Source: Symbiodinium natans
Taxonomy: Eukaryota; Sar; Dinophyceae; Suessiales; Symbiodiniaceae
Direction of reading: 5' to 3'
Assembly: GCA_905221605.1 (NCBI GenBank)
Contig: CAJNDS010001335.1
Coordinates: 1,414,438-1,478,437 of the forward strand
DNA: 64,000 nt
Shown: one piece after another, positions 44,573 through 55,397 of the stretch
Numbering within the stretch: position 1 is the first letter of the stretch
How the letters are laid out: the number at the start of each line of letters is the position of its first letter
Program-made: the position numbers and the translations under genes
Notes under the pieces: model-generated
The model's input: only the letters and a program-made list of their open reading frames with translations
The model's database searches: none
What the model was told of the DNA's origin: nothing

Positions 44573-45323
44573 TTCCGTGTTGAGGGTGACGGTTAGAGCC
44601 CCTGGAGGTGAGGAGTAGGGTTTAGGGTTGAGGGTTGAGAGTTTAGGGTTTAGGGTTTAGGGTTTAGGGTTTAGGGTATAGGGTTCAGGAGCGCGAAAAA
44701 ACGCCACACCTAGAGCCCTAAACCCTGAACCCCCCCCACCCCCGCCCCTCCACAAAATCGTTGTTTGGGGGTTCGACCGGAGGAGTCGGAGGGTAGTTTC
44801 GTGATGAGGGGCCCAGCGCCTCCCCTAAACCCTAAACCCTAAACCCTAAACCCTAAACCCTAGACCCTAGACCCTAGACCCTAGACCCTAGACCCTAGAC
44901 CCCAGACCCTAGACCCTAGACCCTAGACCCTAGACCCTAGCACTCGCACCCATGGCTCGCTTTCGACTGCGGGCTTGCGGTTCAGCGCTGAATTCTAAAC
45001 TCGAGACTTTCTACTACTTGCTTCTGAACCCCCCAAAGAATAGAACACAGGAATCCCTATAAAATAATGCCCTTATAAGGAAGAATATGTTGTAAACCTC
45101 AAACACAAGCATCCCAACACCTTATAAGAAGCCATAGCCTTTTCCTGTTGGGTTGAAGATTAACAGGTGGCTCTGAAAGAAAAGACCTGGCATAGGCCTT
45201 GTTCCATTCTCCTGCAATAAGCCTCATGCAGGTCCTATGTAGGCTTGCCCACCTGGGATATCCAGAGCCCAACCCCGAAACCCTAAACCCTAAACTCTAA
45301 GCCCCAAACCCTAAACCATCCGC

Positions 45324-45394
45324 ACTTCTGACCTGGGCTCAAAAAGACGCGCGCGGCAGCCGTGGGCCCTGAAACCGGCACCATCCGACCCAAG
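45324..45394 (+). CDS. exon (SKRRARQPWALKPAPSDP)
   Basis: Reads TSDLGSKRRARQPWALKPAP and SDP, ending CAAG|GTTGGG. Basic; acceptor not clear. Protein unknown. Confidence 0.4.
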
Positions 45395-45538
45395 GTTGGG
45401 AGCTCGGTGTCCCCTTCCCAGCTTAGGATTTAGGATTTCGGGGGTAGGGTTTGGGGTTTAGGGTGTAGGGTTTGGGGTTTGGGGGTTGGGGTTTATGGGT
45501 TTAGAACTAGTTTAGGATTTAGGGTTTGGCGTTTAGGG

Positions 45539-45631
45539 TTGGGATGTTCCCCCTCATACTAGCAGTCCTTACTTGGCGTAACTTAATAGGGATTACAATA
45601 GGGGGTATTAGCATGAGGGGGAACATCCCAA
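45539..45631. mobile_element. family A element, internally shortened
   Basis: Both TIRs intact; the right subterminal GGACTG box is missing. Confidence 0.7.
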
Positions 45632-46909
45632 GTTTAGGGTTTAGAACTGGGGATTATATACGGTGGCGCCGCCAGGAAGCGGGAAGCCCCTAAGGCTTTA
45701 GGGCTCTTCGGGTTGTGCGCAACCCTTTTAAACCCCAAAGCCTAAACCCTAGACCCGAAACCCTAAACCCTAAACCTGCGCTGGTGGTGTTAGGCGTTTT
45801 TTGGAGCGCGCGGCTTACTGTTTACAGGAACCCCCAACCCGGACCCTGAACCCTGAACCCTAAACCCGTTCATTGTCGGATGTCACGAACCTGGTACTGA
45901 CCCTCTCTACCTAAACTCACTATAGGTTTCGGGTTAGGGTTTTGGGCTTAGGGTTAAACATTAAGCCCTAACCCGGAGGTTTATGGTTGGGCTGAGGCTT
46001 TATGGACCTATGCCCTAAACTCTGAGGGCCATTTTCTGTGCATGCCTTTTGTGGTTTTGGGGGTCGATGGTGTAGGAGGCCAAGCCAAAACACCTCTGAA
46101 CCCTGAACCCTAAATAAACCCAAAACCCAAAACCCTAAACCCTAAACCTTAAACCCCAAACAACCTCAAACCAGAAAAAATCATCATCCCCCTGAAGGTC
46201 GGAGCGTGCCCAGGGGCTTGGCAGCCGCCTTTTCTGGATGGTTAGGCTCGGACCGGCCTGGACAATGAACAACCCTAAACCCTAAACCCTAAACCCTAAA
46301 CCCTAAACCCTAAACCCTAAACGCACTACTTAGGGCTCCGAGGGTTCCGAAGTATGGGCCCTTGGGTTGTACAGGGTATATAAGGGGTCCCGTTTTTAGG
46401 GCCCATACTAAGGGACCATGTAACTACAAACCCTCACCTAGGGTCGATAGGGTTTCGGGTTTAGGGTATTCCCTACGGGAATTCGGCACCCTACATGATC
46501 CGTCAAAGTACTATCAAAGTACCTTCATTCGCTACTTGGAGGTTCATGGTTAAATTAGGTAAGGCTATAACTCGGGAAACGATGGTTATAAACTGATATA
46601 GGGCACTTAGACCCCAACCTATAAGTCACCATCACCCTAAACAATCCTAAACCCTAAACCCCAAACCCTTCAAGTACTAAGTAAACACTAAACCCTAAAC
46701 CCGAAACCCTAAACCCTAAACCCTAAATCTGAACCAGTATGTTGCCCCGCAGGTGAATTGAGACCCCGCGCCATGGCGCCGGGCGTCCATCTCGCGACGG
46801 CAAGGCACTTGCCACGATGGGTGTATAGGGTTTAGGGTTTGGGCTGTGTTCTTAAACCCTAAGCCCTAAGCCTTAAACCCTAATTAAACCCTAAACCCTA
46901 AACCCTTGG

Positions 46910-46953
46910 CACATGCACATGTTGCTGTTGTATGAGGCTTTGAGGCCTGGGAC
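46910..46953 (+). CDS. exon (HMHMLLLYEALRPG)
   Basis: Ends at a consensus donor, GGAC|GTGAGG, and reads HMHMLLLYEALRPG. It follows CCCTAAA repeats without a clear AG acceptor. Confidence 0.4.
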
Positions 46954-46985
46954 GTGAGGGAGGCTTGACACCGGTTTCATGGCAG

Positions 46986-47059
46986 CTGCCAAGGGCGTTC
47001 TGAAGCCCAGCCAATGGAGTGTCGGATCGTGTACACGCATGTTTGGCAAGCTAAGGGCC
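46986..47059 (+). CDS. exon (AKGVLKPSQWSVGSCTRMFG)
   Basis: From CATGGCAG to GCC|GTTTAG (heptamer flush). Reads AKGVLKPSQWSVGSCTRMFG then KLRA; this phase runs on into 47332. Another frame (CQGRSEAQPMECRIVYTHVW) follows 46953 but meets a stop downstream. Confidence 0.5.
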
Positions 47060-50000
47060 GTTTAGGGTTTAGGGTTTAGGGTTTGGGGTTTAGGGTTTAG
47101 GGTTTAGGGTTTAGGGTTCAGGATTCAGGGTTTGGGGTTTGGGGCTGAATAGGGCATAAGGGCGTGAGGGTTCAGGTTGCCTGTGCCGTAGGCTTCAAGC
47201 ACGCCCCAAGGGTCGGTGGCCCAGTCTGTTTGCCTGAGTTCCCCTATAAACCTTAAACCCTAAACCCTAAAACCTAAACCCTAAACCCTAGACCCTAAAC
47301 CCTAAACCCTAAACCCTAAACCCTTGCGCAGTTGGGTAGCTACCTTTGGCGTTTTGTTGTGCCGCCTGCGATCGTCAAAGCTGTTCGCACCATGGTCCAA
47401 GCTACATGCTCACATGTTGAGCTTCGGGTGTTGAGAGGGTGTAGTCTTTGTTGCGGGTGGATCTGGGTGCAGGGTCGAGAAATCTAGATCCTTGGTTTCG
47501 AGATCCTTTCGAGATTCCGTGGCATGCTCATAAAGAGCATGCCGAATGCAGCTTCTGCTTTGTCTGGCTTCCCTAAACCCTAAATCCTAAACCCTAAACC
47601 CTAAACCCTAAACCTTAAACCCTAAACCCTAAACCCTAAACCCTAAACCCTAAACCCTAAACCCTAAACCCTAAACCCTAAACCCTTAACCCCAAGCCCA
47701 GCACTGATTCTTGCAGACTCTTTCATGCAAAGCTCCTTGGGATGCCCCTGACAAGCACAGTGCCCTAAACCCTAAGCCCTTATCCCTTAACCCTTAACCC
47801 TTATCCCTTAACCCTTAACCCTTAGCCCTTATCCCTTAACCCTTAACCCTTAACCCTTAACCCTTAACCCTTAACCCTTAACCCTTAAACCCTTAAACCC
47901 TTAAACCCTTAAACCCTTAAACCCTTAACCCTTAAACTCTTAACCCTTAAACCCTTAACCCTTAAACCCTAAACCCTAAAGCCTTAGCTTCTTCACTCCT
48001 TGCTAGTCCAGTGGTACCCTATACCCTTCTTTTGGTTTGGGGTTTCCTCGTAAAGTAACCAACCCAAGAAAGGGTGCCCTTATCATAATCTGGTCACTGG
48101 GCTACGAATGCTACTAAGGCTCACAACTTGTCTTGAGTTTGAGTGTTAAGTGTGGGCCATTCAGGCACCCGCAAGCCTGTGTACCCCCTAAACCCTGAGC
48201 CCTAAACCCTAAACCCTAAACCCTAAACCCTAAACCCTAAACCCTAAACCCTAAACCCTAAACCCCAAACCCCAAACCCCAAACCCCAAACCCCAAAACT
48301 TAACCCCAAGATCCCAAGTGCAGATACGGATTTCAGGAGACCCTTTGCTGACGCACGCAGCCAAGCTCAGAAGGATGCTAGAGGCCACGTGATCTCAGGG
48401 TATTGGGCTACAACCAGGTTTAGGGTTTAGGGTTTAGGGCTTGTTTTAGGGTTCAGGGCTAAAGATCCATGCACCTGTATCATATATACTTGGGCCCTAA
48501 AGCTACTGTACAGGAGCCCTTTTTGGGTCCTTACAGTAAGGGTGCAATATTCTACATAGGACCCAAACAGGGGCCCTAGTTGTGAGAACTACCCCTAAGA
48601 AAATATAAGGAGGGACCCCCCTAGAAGGGATAGGCCCCTAGGGCCTAGGGTTTAGGGCTCAGGGTCTAGGGATGGTCTTGAAAGTTACCCAGTCGAAGGT
48701 AAGCTGCTAGAGTGGCTACAAGCGAGCTCCCTTTCCGTTGAGCTGGTCATCACCCAGCCTGTCCATTTGTAGCATCAGGGTTTCGGGATACCAGGATGGA
48801 ATTCGGTACCCCAAACCCGTATTTAGTATGGTTTTGGGGTACCTACCTACGTCCAGAATCCTAAACCCTAAGCCCTAAGCCCTAAGCCCTAAGCCCTTAG
48901 CCCTAAACCCTCCTAAACCCTAAACCCCCCTAAACCCTAAACCCCCCTAAACCCTAAACCCCCCTAAACCCTAAACCCCAAACCCTAAACCCTAAACTCT
49001 AAACCCTAAAACCTAAACCCATACATATTTTTTGCAAATCTCCTTCCAGAATCGCACTTACAACGGACCCTCTGGGCAACTGGCTCCTAGAGGAGCTACC
49101 GCAGGTTTGGCCAAGGGGGGAGAGCTTTCAAGCACCTGAAAGATTCCCTGTGAGTTAGGGTTTAGGGCTTTAGGGCTTTAGGGCTTTAGGGCTGTAGGGC
49201 TTTAGGGGTTTAGGGGTTTAGGGGTTTAGGGGTTTAGGGGTTTAGGGGTTCAGGCGTTTAGGGGTTTAGGGGTTTTGGGGTTTAGGGGTTTAGGGGTTTC
49301 GGGTTTCGGGTTTCGGGTTTCGGGTTTAGGGTTTAGGGTTTAGGGTTAGAACCCTAAGCCTTCTCAAGCCTCTAACTCATCCCAAGCCCAAAGCCCTAAA
49401 TCTCACACCCCAACACCCCAAACCACCCCGATCTACCCTAGGGTTTAGGGCTTAGGGTGCAGGGTTCAGGGTTTAGGGTGAAGTCTCCTCATGTCAGGCA
49501 TACGGTCGAACGTCGCGGCCGCGAAGGCGGCCAAAGGCCATTGCAAGCTTTAGGGTTTAGGGTTTAGGGTTCAGGGTTCAGGGTTCAGGGTTTAGGGTTT
49601 AGGGTTTAGGGTTTAGGGTTCAGGGTTTAGGGTTTAGGGTTTAGGGTTCAGGGTTTAGGGCTGAGGGTTTCGGGATTAGGGCCCAGCAGGATGAGGTGCG
49701 TGAAAGGCCGACCCCTTATTGCAGGAAATGCCCAACTACGGGGCTTAAAAAGGCGCGGGCCGGCGCGCGGGTTTAGGGTATTAAGGTAGCCCTGAACCCT
49801 AAACTTAAACCGCCTAAACCCCAAAGAGAGGGTCCATAGTCTGCTTTCCTTTGTTTTTTTGTTGGGGGGGGGGGGGGGCGGGTGACTCCTCGTCTTGAGT
49901 TGACGATGAGAAGGCGCAATGATTCAAAGCGCCTTCTCCCCTGAAGGAGACTCCTACTGAGAACTAAGCAGCCCTAAATCCTAAACCCTAACCCCTAAAC

Positions 50001-53000
50001 CCTAGCCCTAAGCCCTAAGCCCCAGGCCCTAGGCCCTAGACCCTAAACCCTAAACCTTAGCCCTAAACCCTAAACCCTAAACCGGCTCGGACTGCCATCC
50101 ACACGATCGTACCTCACTTTTCTTGTGCGTAAGTGCGCAGCCCTTGGAAACTCCTCTTAAGGGGTTTAGGGTTTAGGGTTTAGGGTTTTGCTTCTTCCGT
50201 CCACCCACGTCACCTGACTCCGCGAGCCTTCTAGGGAGCTCCCCCACCGCCCTGACTTGGGTGATAAACACACCAGAGTGGAATTAGGTACCCAAATACC
50301 ATACTAAACATGGTGTTTGAGTACCTAAGTCCATAATTGTACTACACATGGGCCCTCTGGGCAACTTGGTTTAACAGTGCTTTAACTAATCCCCTGGTCG
50401 GGGTAGTTTCGGGTTCAGGCCAGGATTTTTTCGCAACAGTAGGGGGTTTCGGGTTTCGGACCACCCCTCCCCCCCTACCCCTCCCTAAACCCTAACACCC
50501 TAAACCCTGAACCCTAAATCCTACCCCCCCCCCACCCCCCCCACCTCCAACCCTCTCTCAGACGAAGAAGTCCGCACGCTGCTCCGAACGAAGCCACGAG
50601 ATCGCGCAGGGGAAGTGCTGGCCGCGCAGGCCGGTATCCATGTGCCGGTGAGTTCCCGAGCAAGGTACCTTAAACCCGAAGCCCCTAAACCCGAAACCCT
50701 AAACCCTAAGCCCTAAGCCTTACACCCTAAACCCCAAAACCCTGAACCTTGAACCATACGCCTCCGATATTCTCTTCCGTGATCCTGTGGGACCCCTGGT
50801 TGACGTCTGCATGCTTCGAGGTAAGTACACAGGTACCCTGAACCCTTAACCTGAAGCAGTTTACGTCCGGCACGGTGTGGCTGACTCTGTGACGTCGATA
50901 GGGGGCCTTGCTTCTTGAACCCCAAGCCCTAAACCCTAAACCCTAAATCCCAAACCCTAAACCCTAACCCCTAAACACCAAACCGTAAACCCGAACTAAA
51001 CCCTAAGCCCTAGACCCCAAATCCTCAACCTGTGTGGGGCTCTGTGTCTCAGAAGTCATCCACTCTGTGTTCCCCAAGCTCAGGCAAGTTAGGTTGGGGG
51101 CTTGGGGTTTAGAGTTTGGGGTTTGGGGGGTTTAGTTTTTGGGTTTTTCGAGGTTTGGGTTATGTATGGGTTTAGGGCAGACAGTTTAAACTGAATGTAA
51201 GCCTGTTTTTCCTTGGTCTTGGGCAGTGTAAAGGCTGTAAAGGATGCGTTTTACTTGCTTTCGCGTGTGTGGAGATCGAAATTACCCTTCAAGGAGTCTG
51301 AATATAGTCCAGTGAGACACGTGTTCCGACGAGGGTACCGTCGACTTCTTCACTCTGAAGCGTCCTTAATTGTCCAAGACACAAAAAAGAGGGTACAACC
51401 AATCGATGTCTCAACCCATTTCGAAACATTTCAAAATGCCACCCCCTCCCCCCCCGGCCCCCCAAGAGCCCTCTGAACATCTTAAATTTTAGAAATCCAG
51501 CCCCCCCCCCCCCCCCCCCCCAAACCCCCAACCGCCCCCCCCCCCCCCCCCCCCCCCCAAAAACCCAAAACTCAATTTCTCAACCCTTCAAATAGTAGCC
51601 CCCCTCTTCGAATCCCCATCAAGGACTGTCAGCATAAAGGGAAACATCCCACTCTTAACACCCCCCCCCCAATAACATCTTTACAAACTGCTGTGTGTGT
51701 GTGTGTGTGCGTGTTTTGCGGAGGTTTTTTGGGGGCACAAGCTTCAGAGCTGAGAACCTCAAGCTTCGAACAAGGTACAGCCCATAAACCCTGAACCCTA
51801 AACCCCAACCCTAAACCCCAACCCTAAACCCTAAACCCTAAACCCTAAACCCTAAACCCTAAACCCTAAACCCTAAACCCTAAACCCTAAACCCTAAACC
51901 CCAACCCTAAACCCTAAACCCTAAACCCTAAACCCTAAACCCTAAACCCTAGGCGGTACACACGGCGCACAAGTGGCGACCCGAGGGTGCCTTCGGCGGA
52001 TTCATGTTGTTTTGTTGCGTCGAGGTTTGGGGCTTAAAGGGCTTAAAGGGCTTAAAGGGCGTAAAGGGCTTAAAGGGCTTAAAGGGCTGTAGGGGTTTAG
52101 GGGTTTAGAGGGTTTAGGGGTTTAGGGGGTTTACGAGTTTAGGGGTTTAGGGGTTTAGGGAGTTTAGGGGTTTAGGGGTTTAGGGGTTTAGGGCTTTAGG
52201 GCTTTAGGGGTTTAGGGGTTTAGGGCTTTAGGGCTCTAGGGGTTTAGGGGTTTAGGGGTTTAGGGGTTTAGGGGTTTAGGGGTTTAGGGGTCAGGGTTTA
52301 GGCTTAAAGGGCTTAAAGGGCTTAACAGGGTTTAGGGCATAGGGTTTGGGGTTCAGGGTGTAGGGTTTGGGGCTTAAAGGGCTTAAAGGGCTTTTGGTTT
52401 TGGGGTGTGGGGTTTTGTTTGGGGTTTAGGGGCTCAGGGTTTGGGGTTTAGGGTATAGGGTGTAGGGTTTCGGCTTAAAGGGCTTTTGGTTTGGTGTTTA
52501 GGGTTTCGGCTTAACGGGGTTTGGGGTTTAGAGTTTAGGGTTTCGGCTTAAAGGGTTTGGGGTATGGGGTTTAGGGTTTCGGCTTAAAGAGGTTTGGGGC
52601 ATGGGGTTTAGGGTCTAGGGTTTCGGATTTAAAGGGGTTTGGGGTTTAGGGTTTTGTCTTAAAGGGGTTTGGGGTTTAGGGTATAGGGTTTAAGGTTTCG
52701 GCTTTAGGTTTCAGGGTTTGGGGTATACGGTTTCGGCTTTAGGGTAGAAGGTTTGCGGGTTGAGGTTTAGGGATTCATGGCATGGTAGTAGTAGTAGCTA
52801 AACGCTCCTGACTTTCTATCTTCGCACCTAGGAGCCATTGGCACGCTCTGCGGCCCTCCGACGCAGGATCATACCAGTGCCGAAGAGCAAGAAGGCAAAA
52901 GGGTTTAGGGTTTAGTGTTTAGGGTTTAGGGTCTAGGGTTGAGGGTTTTGGATTTAGGGTTTAGGGACAACCGCAACGGGCGTAACCCTTTCGGCGTCTG

Positions 53001-53046
53001 GGCAGCAGCAGCCGCTGGCGTCTCCATTGCCGCTCTTGCCTGGTAG
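46986..53046 (+). CDS. unidentified multi-exon gene ending in a hydrophobic C-terminus
   Basis: Exons that can be linked by phase: 46986-47059, 47332-47394, 47503-47547, 47717-47754, 48337-48417, 49050-49149, 49498-49542, 49690-49770, 49900-49930, 50562-50647, 50718-50820, 51053-51083, 51227-about 51430, (51748-51774), 51953-52024, 52832-52902 and 52965-53046. The link at 51748 is uncertain. Donors are GT (consensus GTGAGT, GTAAGT at three), GC (GCAAGT, GCAAGC) and one or two others. The C-terminus reads a Lys-rich stretch (PKSKKAKG) followed by GVWAAAAAGVSIAALAW and TAG, which resembles a tail anchor. No domain recognised; possibly more than one gene. Confidence 0.5.
47332..47394 (+). CDS. 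exon (LGSYLWRFVVPPAIVKAVRT)
   Basis: From TTGCGCAG to ATG|GTCCAA, phase 0 to 0. Reads LGSYLWRFVVPPAIVKAVRT. Confidence 0.55.
47717..47754 (+). CDS. exon (TLSCKAPWDAPD)
   Basis: From TTCTTGCAG to ACAA|GCACAG (GC donor). Reads TLSCKAPWDAPD; the leftover AA joins G at 48337 as Lys. Confidence 0.5.
47762..47990 (-). repeat. CCCTTAA / CCCTTAAA array
   Basis: More than twenty units of a variant with an extra T, changing from 7-mer to 8-mer along the array. Not telomere sequence in the strict sense. Confidence 0.9.
48009..48114. mobile_element. family E element
   Basis: CAGTGGTACCCT...TTTTGGTTT...AAAGTAACCAACCC...AGGGTGCCCTTATCATAAT...GGTCACTGGGCTAC. Related copies 8691-8880, 56704-57120 (disrupted) and 62435-62520. 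Confidence 0.7.
48337..48417 (+). CDS. exon (ARSQAQKDARGHVISGYWAT)
   Basis: From GATTTCAG|G to CCAG|GTTTAG. Reads RPFADARSQAQKDARGHVIS then GYWAT; in phase with 49050. Confidence 0.65.
48798..48855. repeat. family I short palindrome
   Basis: GGTACCCCAAACC...GGTTTTGGGGTACC stem; a similar element GGTACCCAAATACC...GGTGTTTGAGTACC is at 50279-50332. Confidence 0.65.
49050..49149 (+). CDS. exon (LTTDPLGNWLLEELPQVWPR)
   Basis: Pyrimidine tract and TTCCAG acceptor; consensus donor CCCT|GTGAGT. Reads IALTTDPLGNWLLEELPQVW and PRGESFQAPERFP. One of the best-supported exons. Confidence 0.7.
49498..49542 (+). CDS. exon, Arg/Pro-rich
   Basis: From CATGTCAG|G to CATT|GCAAGC, a consensus GC donor. In phase it reads AYGRTSRPRRRPKAI. 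Confidence 0.45.
49690..49770 (+). CDS. exon with Cys pair (PTPYCRKCPTTG)
   Basis: From CCAGCAG|G to CGG|GTTTAG (heptamer flush). In phase it reads DEVRERPTPYCRKCPTTGLK then KARAGAR. The C-x2-C might bind metal; not recognised. Confidence 0.5.
50562..50647 (+). CDS. exon (EEVRTLLRTKPRDRAGEVLA)
   Basis: From CTCTCTCAG to CCG|GTGAGT (consensus donor). Reads EEVRTLLRTKPRDRAGEVLA then AQAGIHVP. Confidence 0.7.
50718..50820 (+). CDS. exon (EPYASDILFRDPVGPLVDVC), 5' part may be translated repeat
   Basis: Ends CGAG|GTAAGT, and the core reads EPYASDILFRDPVGPLVDVC then MLR. No AG lies close to the core; the first in-phase AG (CTAAG|CCT at 50717) would make the exon begin with about eleven codons read from CCCTAAA repeats. 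Joins 51053 in phase. Confidence 0.6.
51053..51083 (+). CDS. micro-exon (VIHSVFPKL), 31 nt
   Basis: From TGTCTCAG to CTCAG|GCAAGT, a perfect GC donor. Split codons on both sides (GAA and AGT) keep the frame between 50820 and 51227. Confidence 0.65.
51227..51430 (+). CDS. exon (VKDAFYLLSRVWRSKLPFKE)
   Basis: After TTGGGCAG the frame reads VKAVKDAFYLLSRVWRSKLP, then FKESEYSPVRHVFRRGYRRL and LHSEASLIVQDTKK. The 3' end is lost near C-runs; the frame stops at TGA 51474. Confidence 0.6.
51748..51774 (+). CDS. possible micro-exon (AENLKLRT)
   Basis: From GCTTCAG to ACAAG|GTACAG, 27 nt. Phase does not fit the preferred reading of 51953, so inclusion is doubtful. Confidence 0.3.
51790..51949 (-). 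repeat. CCCTAAA array
   Basis: About twenty units with occasional CCCCAACCCTAAA. It ends in the CTAG that serves as acceptor for the 51953 exon. Confidence 0.9.
51953..52024 (+). CDS. exon (HKWRPEGAFGGFMLFCCVE)
   Basis: Acceptor is inside a repeat (CCCTAG|G) and donor GAG|GTTTGG. Reads AVHTAHKWRPEGAFGGFMLF then CCVE; joins 52832 in phase 0 across an intron built from heptamer variants. Confidence 0.5.
52832..52902 (+). CDS. exon (ARSAALRRRIIPVPKSKKAK)
   Basis: From CGCACCTAG|G to AAAAGG|GTTTAG. Reads EPLARSAALRRRIIPVPKSK then KAK; the next intron is a 62-nt heptamer array. Confidence 0.55.
52903..52964 (+). repeat. intron made of telomere-like heptamers, 62 nt
   Basis: Begins GTTTAGGG and ends ATTTAGGGTTTAG, all degenerate heptamers. 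Removal joins KSKKAKG to DNRNGRN in frame. Confidence 0.65.
52965..53046 (+). CDS. terminal exon with hydrophobic tail
   Basis: Starts right after the TTTAG of the array; reads DNRNGRNPFGVWAAAAAGVS then IAALAW and TAG at 53044-53046. A tail-anchor-like helix at the extreme C-terminus. The other open frame here (TTATGVTLSASGQQQPLASP) is less convincing. Confidence 0.55.
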
Positions 53047-53203
53047 TAGGGTCTAGTCTAGGGCTGCGTTCATTGTCATGGTTTAGGGTTTAGGGTTTAG
53101 GGTTTAGGGTTTAGGGTTTAGGGTGTAGTAGGGTCTAGTCTAGGGTTGCGTTCATTGGGGTTTCGGGCTTAGGGCTTGTGTTGCTTGAGGTTTCACGCTT
53201 CAG

Positions 53204-53246
53204 GCTTTCAACTAGTTACGGCCACAGCTCGAAGTGCTTCTGTGAT
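53204..53246 (+). CDS. exon (LSTSYGHSSKCFCD)
   Basis: From GCTTCAG|G to GAT|GTACGG; reads LSTSYGHSSKCFCD. Protein unknown. Confidence 0.45.
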
Positions 53247-53290
53247 GTACGGTTAGGGTTTAGGGTTTAGTGTTTAGGGCTTGGGGTTAG

Positions 53291-53366
53291 GCGTGTTGGC
53301 CCTGTGGCCCAATCAGGAATGCAGCCTGATGGAGTTCAGTAGAGGGGTGGCTGAGGGGCGGCTGGG
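53291..53366 (+). CDS. exon (VLALWPNQECSLMEFSRGVA)
   Basis: After GGGTTAG|GC reads VLALWPNQECSLMEFSRGVA then EGRL; donor at heptamer start CTGG|GGTTT or earlier. Confidence 0.45.
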
Positions 53367-54456
53367 GTTTAGGGTTTAGGGTTTAGGGTTTAGGGTTTAG
53401 GGACGTTCAGCTCGCGCGGGTTTAGGGATAGCGGGTTTTTTAGGGGGGCAGACCTTGCAAGGGTAAACGCGGGGCCACACGAATCGCTTTAGTTCAGGGC
53501 TGAGTGGCTTAGGGTTTTTAGTGTTTCGGGTCCTATGGTTGCCCTAACCCTAAACCCCAAACCCTAAACCCTAGCTAAACACCCAACCCTAAACCCTAAA
53601 CCCTAAACCTAAACCCTAAACCCTAAACCCTAAACCCTAAACCATGAGATGCTCTGCCCCATGCTGGCCACCGAGGTGCCAAGTGCTTCCCCTTAACTTA
53701 CGGAGGCGCCTTGGCTCCCATAAATCTGCACAGGGAGGGTTTAGGGTTTAGGGTTTAGGGTTTAGGGTTCAGGGAGTTCAGGGTTCAGCGATCTGGGATC
53801 AGGGGTTAGGGTTGAGGGTTGAGGGTTGAGGAGTTAGAGTATGGGGGTTGCGTGGAGCAATCTTGGCCCCCCCAGAATTGGAATCAGGTTGCCTCCTCAG
53901 CCGCTTTGAACCAGAAAGGGTACCTTTTTTTTAATCCCAGGTTACTCTTGGGTCTAGAAACCTGCGCCCAATCTTCTTTCAACCTTTCCAAACGCAATGC
54001 TCGGGATGCTGGGTATGGCCAAGAAGAGGGTACGGTTCCTTTGAGTATATCGGGTGTAGAGTTTAGGGTTAGGGTTTAGGGTTTAGGGTTTAGGGTTTAG
54101 GGTTTAGGGTTTAGGGTTTAGGGTTTAGGGTTTAGGGTTTAGGGTTTAGGGTTTAGGGTTAGGACTTAGGGCTTAGGATTCGGGGTTTTGGGTACAAAGT
54201 TTGGAGACTTTGGGGCGAACCCGAAACCCAGGGTACCATGAAGGGGCCATCATTTTCATTTTGCAACCCTAAACCCTAAACCCTAAACCCTAAACCCTAA
54301 ACCCTAAACCCTAAACCCTAAACCCTAAACCCAAACCTTCCACCCCAAAAGTTTCTGTTTTCAACGCGTATGCAGGCAGGGGGACATCAAAGGGAACCCT
54401 GAACCCTCCTGAACCATCAAGCCTAAGCCAGCCCTAAACCCTAAATTTAAAACCAG

Positions 54457-54525
54457 AATTTTGAAGGCATACCTTAAGAACCCCAGACGTAACTTTTGGA
54501 GGAATTTGCCTAGGAATCCGATAAG
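54457..54525 (+). CDS. exon (ILKAYLKNPRRNFWRNLPRN)
   Basis: From AAACCAG to ATAAG|GTTAGG (heptamer flush); reads ILKAYLKNPRRNFWRNLPRN then PI. Basic. Protein unknown. Confidence 0.5.
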
Positions 54526-55358
54526 GTTAGGATTTAGGGTTAGGGCTTCGGGTTTAGGGTTTAGGGTGTAGGGTTGAGGGGTGATAATGGTCATAGCTTA
54601 CGAAGGAGTAGGTTTAGGGGTTCTTAAGGTAGTGTCCTTGTGAACTTAAATTTGTTACATACACGAATAGCTACATTCGAGATACATACAAAGATATGCA
54701 TAATACGTGTATGTATTTTATATGTATATGCATGTGTGTATATACATATATACATATATGTATGTAGGTATACATATATATATATATATATGTATTTCTT
54801 CTGTATATACATACTGGGCTTGGGATTCTAAACCCAACTAGCTTCGCGAACTTGACACCCTAATCCCCTGCCCCCCCAAAAAATTCCCCCCCCGAGCCCG
54901 GAGCCCGACCCAAATCCGCAAGTAAAATCCTAACCCTAAACCCTAATTAAACCCTGAACCCTAAACCACTATAAACCTTCAACCCAAAGAGTCCCTAAAG
55001 TTCAGTAGACACCTTAAAGCCTCCAGAATCCCTACAGTTCAGTATGAACCTTAAGCCCTCCCAAAAACTCCCTAAAGTTCAGGGTTCCGGATTTTAGGGC
55101 CCAATATTCCTTAACAGCCCAGAGCCCTTCCCAAGCCCTAAACCCTATACACCCTATAAACCCTATAAACCCTATGAACCCTATGAACCCTATAAACCGC
55201 ATAAACCCTATAAACCCTATAAACCCCATAAACCGCATAAACCCCATAAAGCCCATAAACCGCATAAACCCCATAAAGCGCATAAACCCCATAAACCCTG
55301 AACCCTAACCCCTAAACCCTCAGCAGCCCCGAGCCCCTCAAATTGTTCCTCCCGGCAG

Positions 55359-55397
55359 GGGGCTTCCGACCACCACACCGCGGCAAGGCACCCTGCG
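55359..55397 (+). CDS. small exon before the longest heptamer array
   Basis: From CCGGCAG|G to GCG|GTAGGG; reads GASDHHTAARHPA. The intron then starts with the longest array in the window. Confidence 0.45.
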
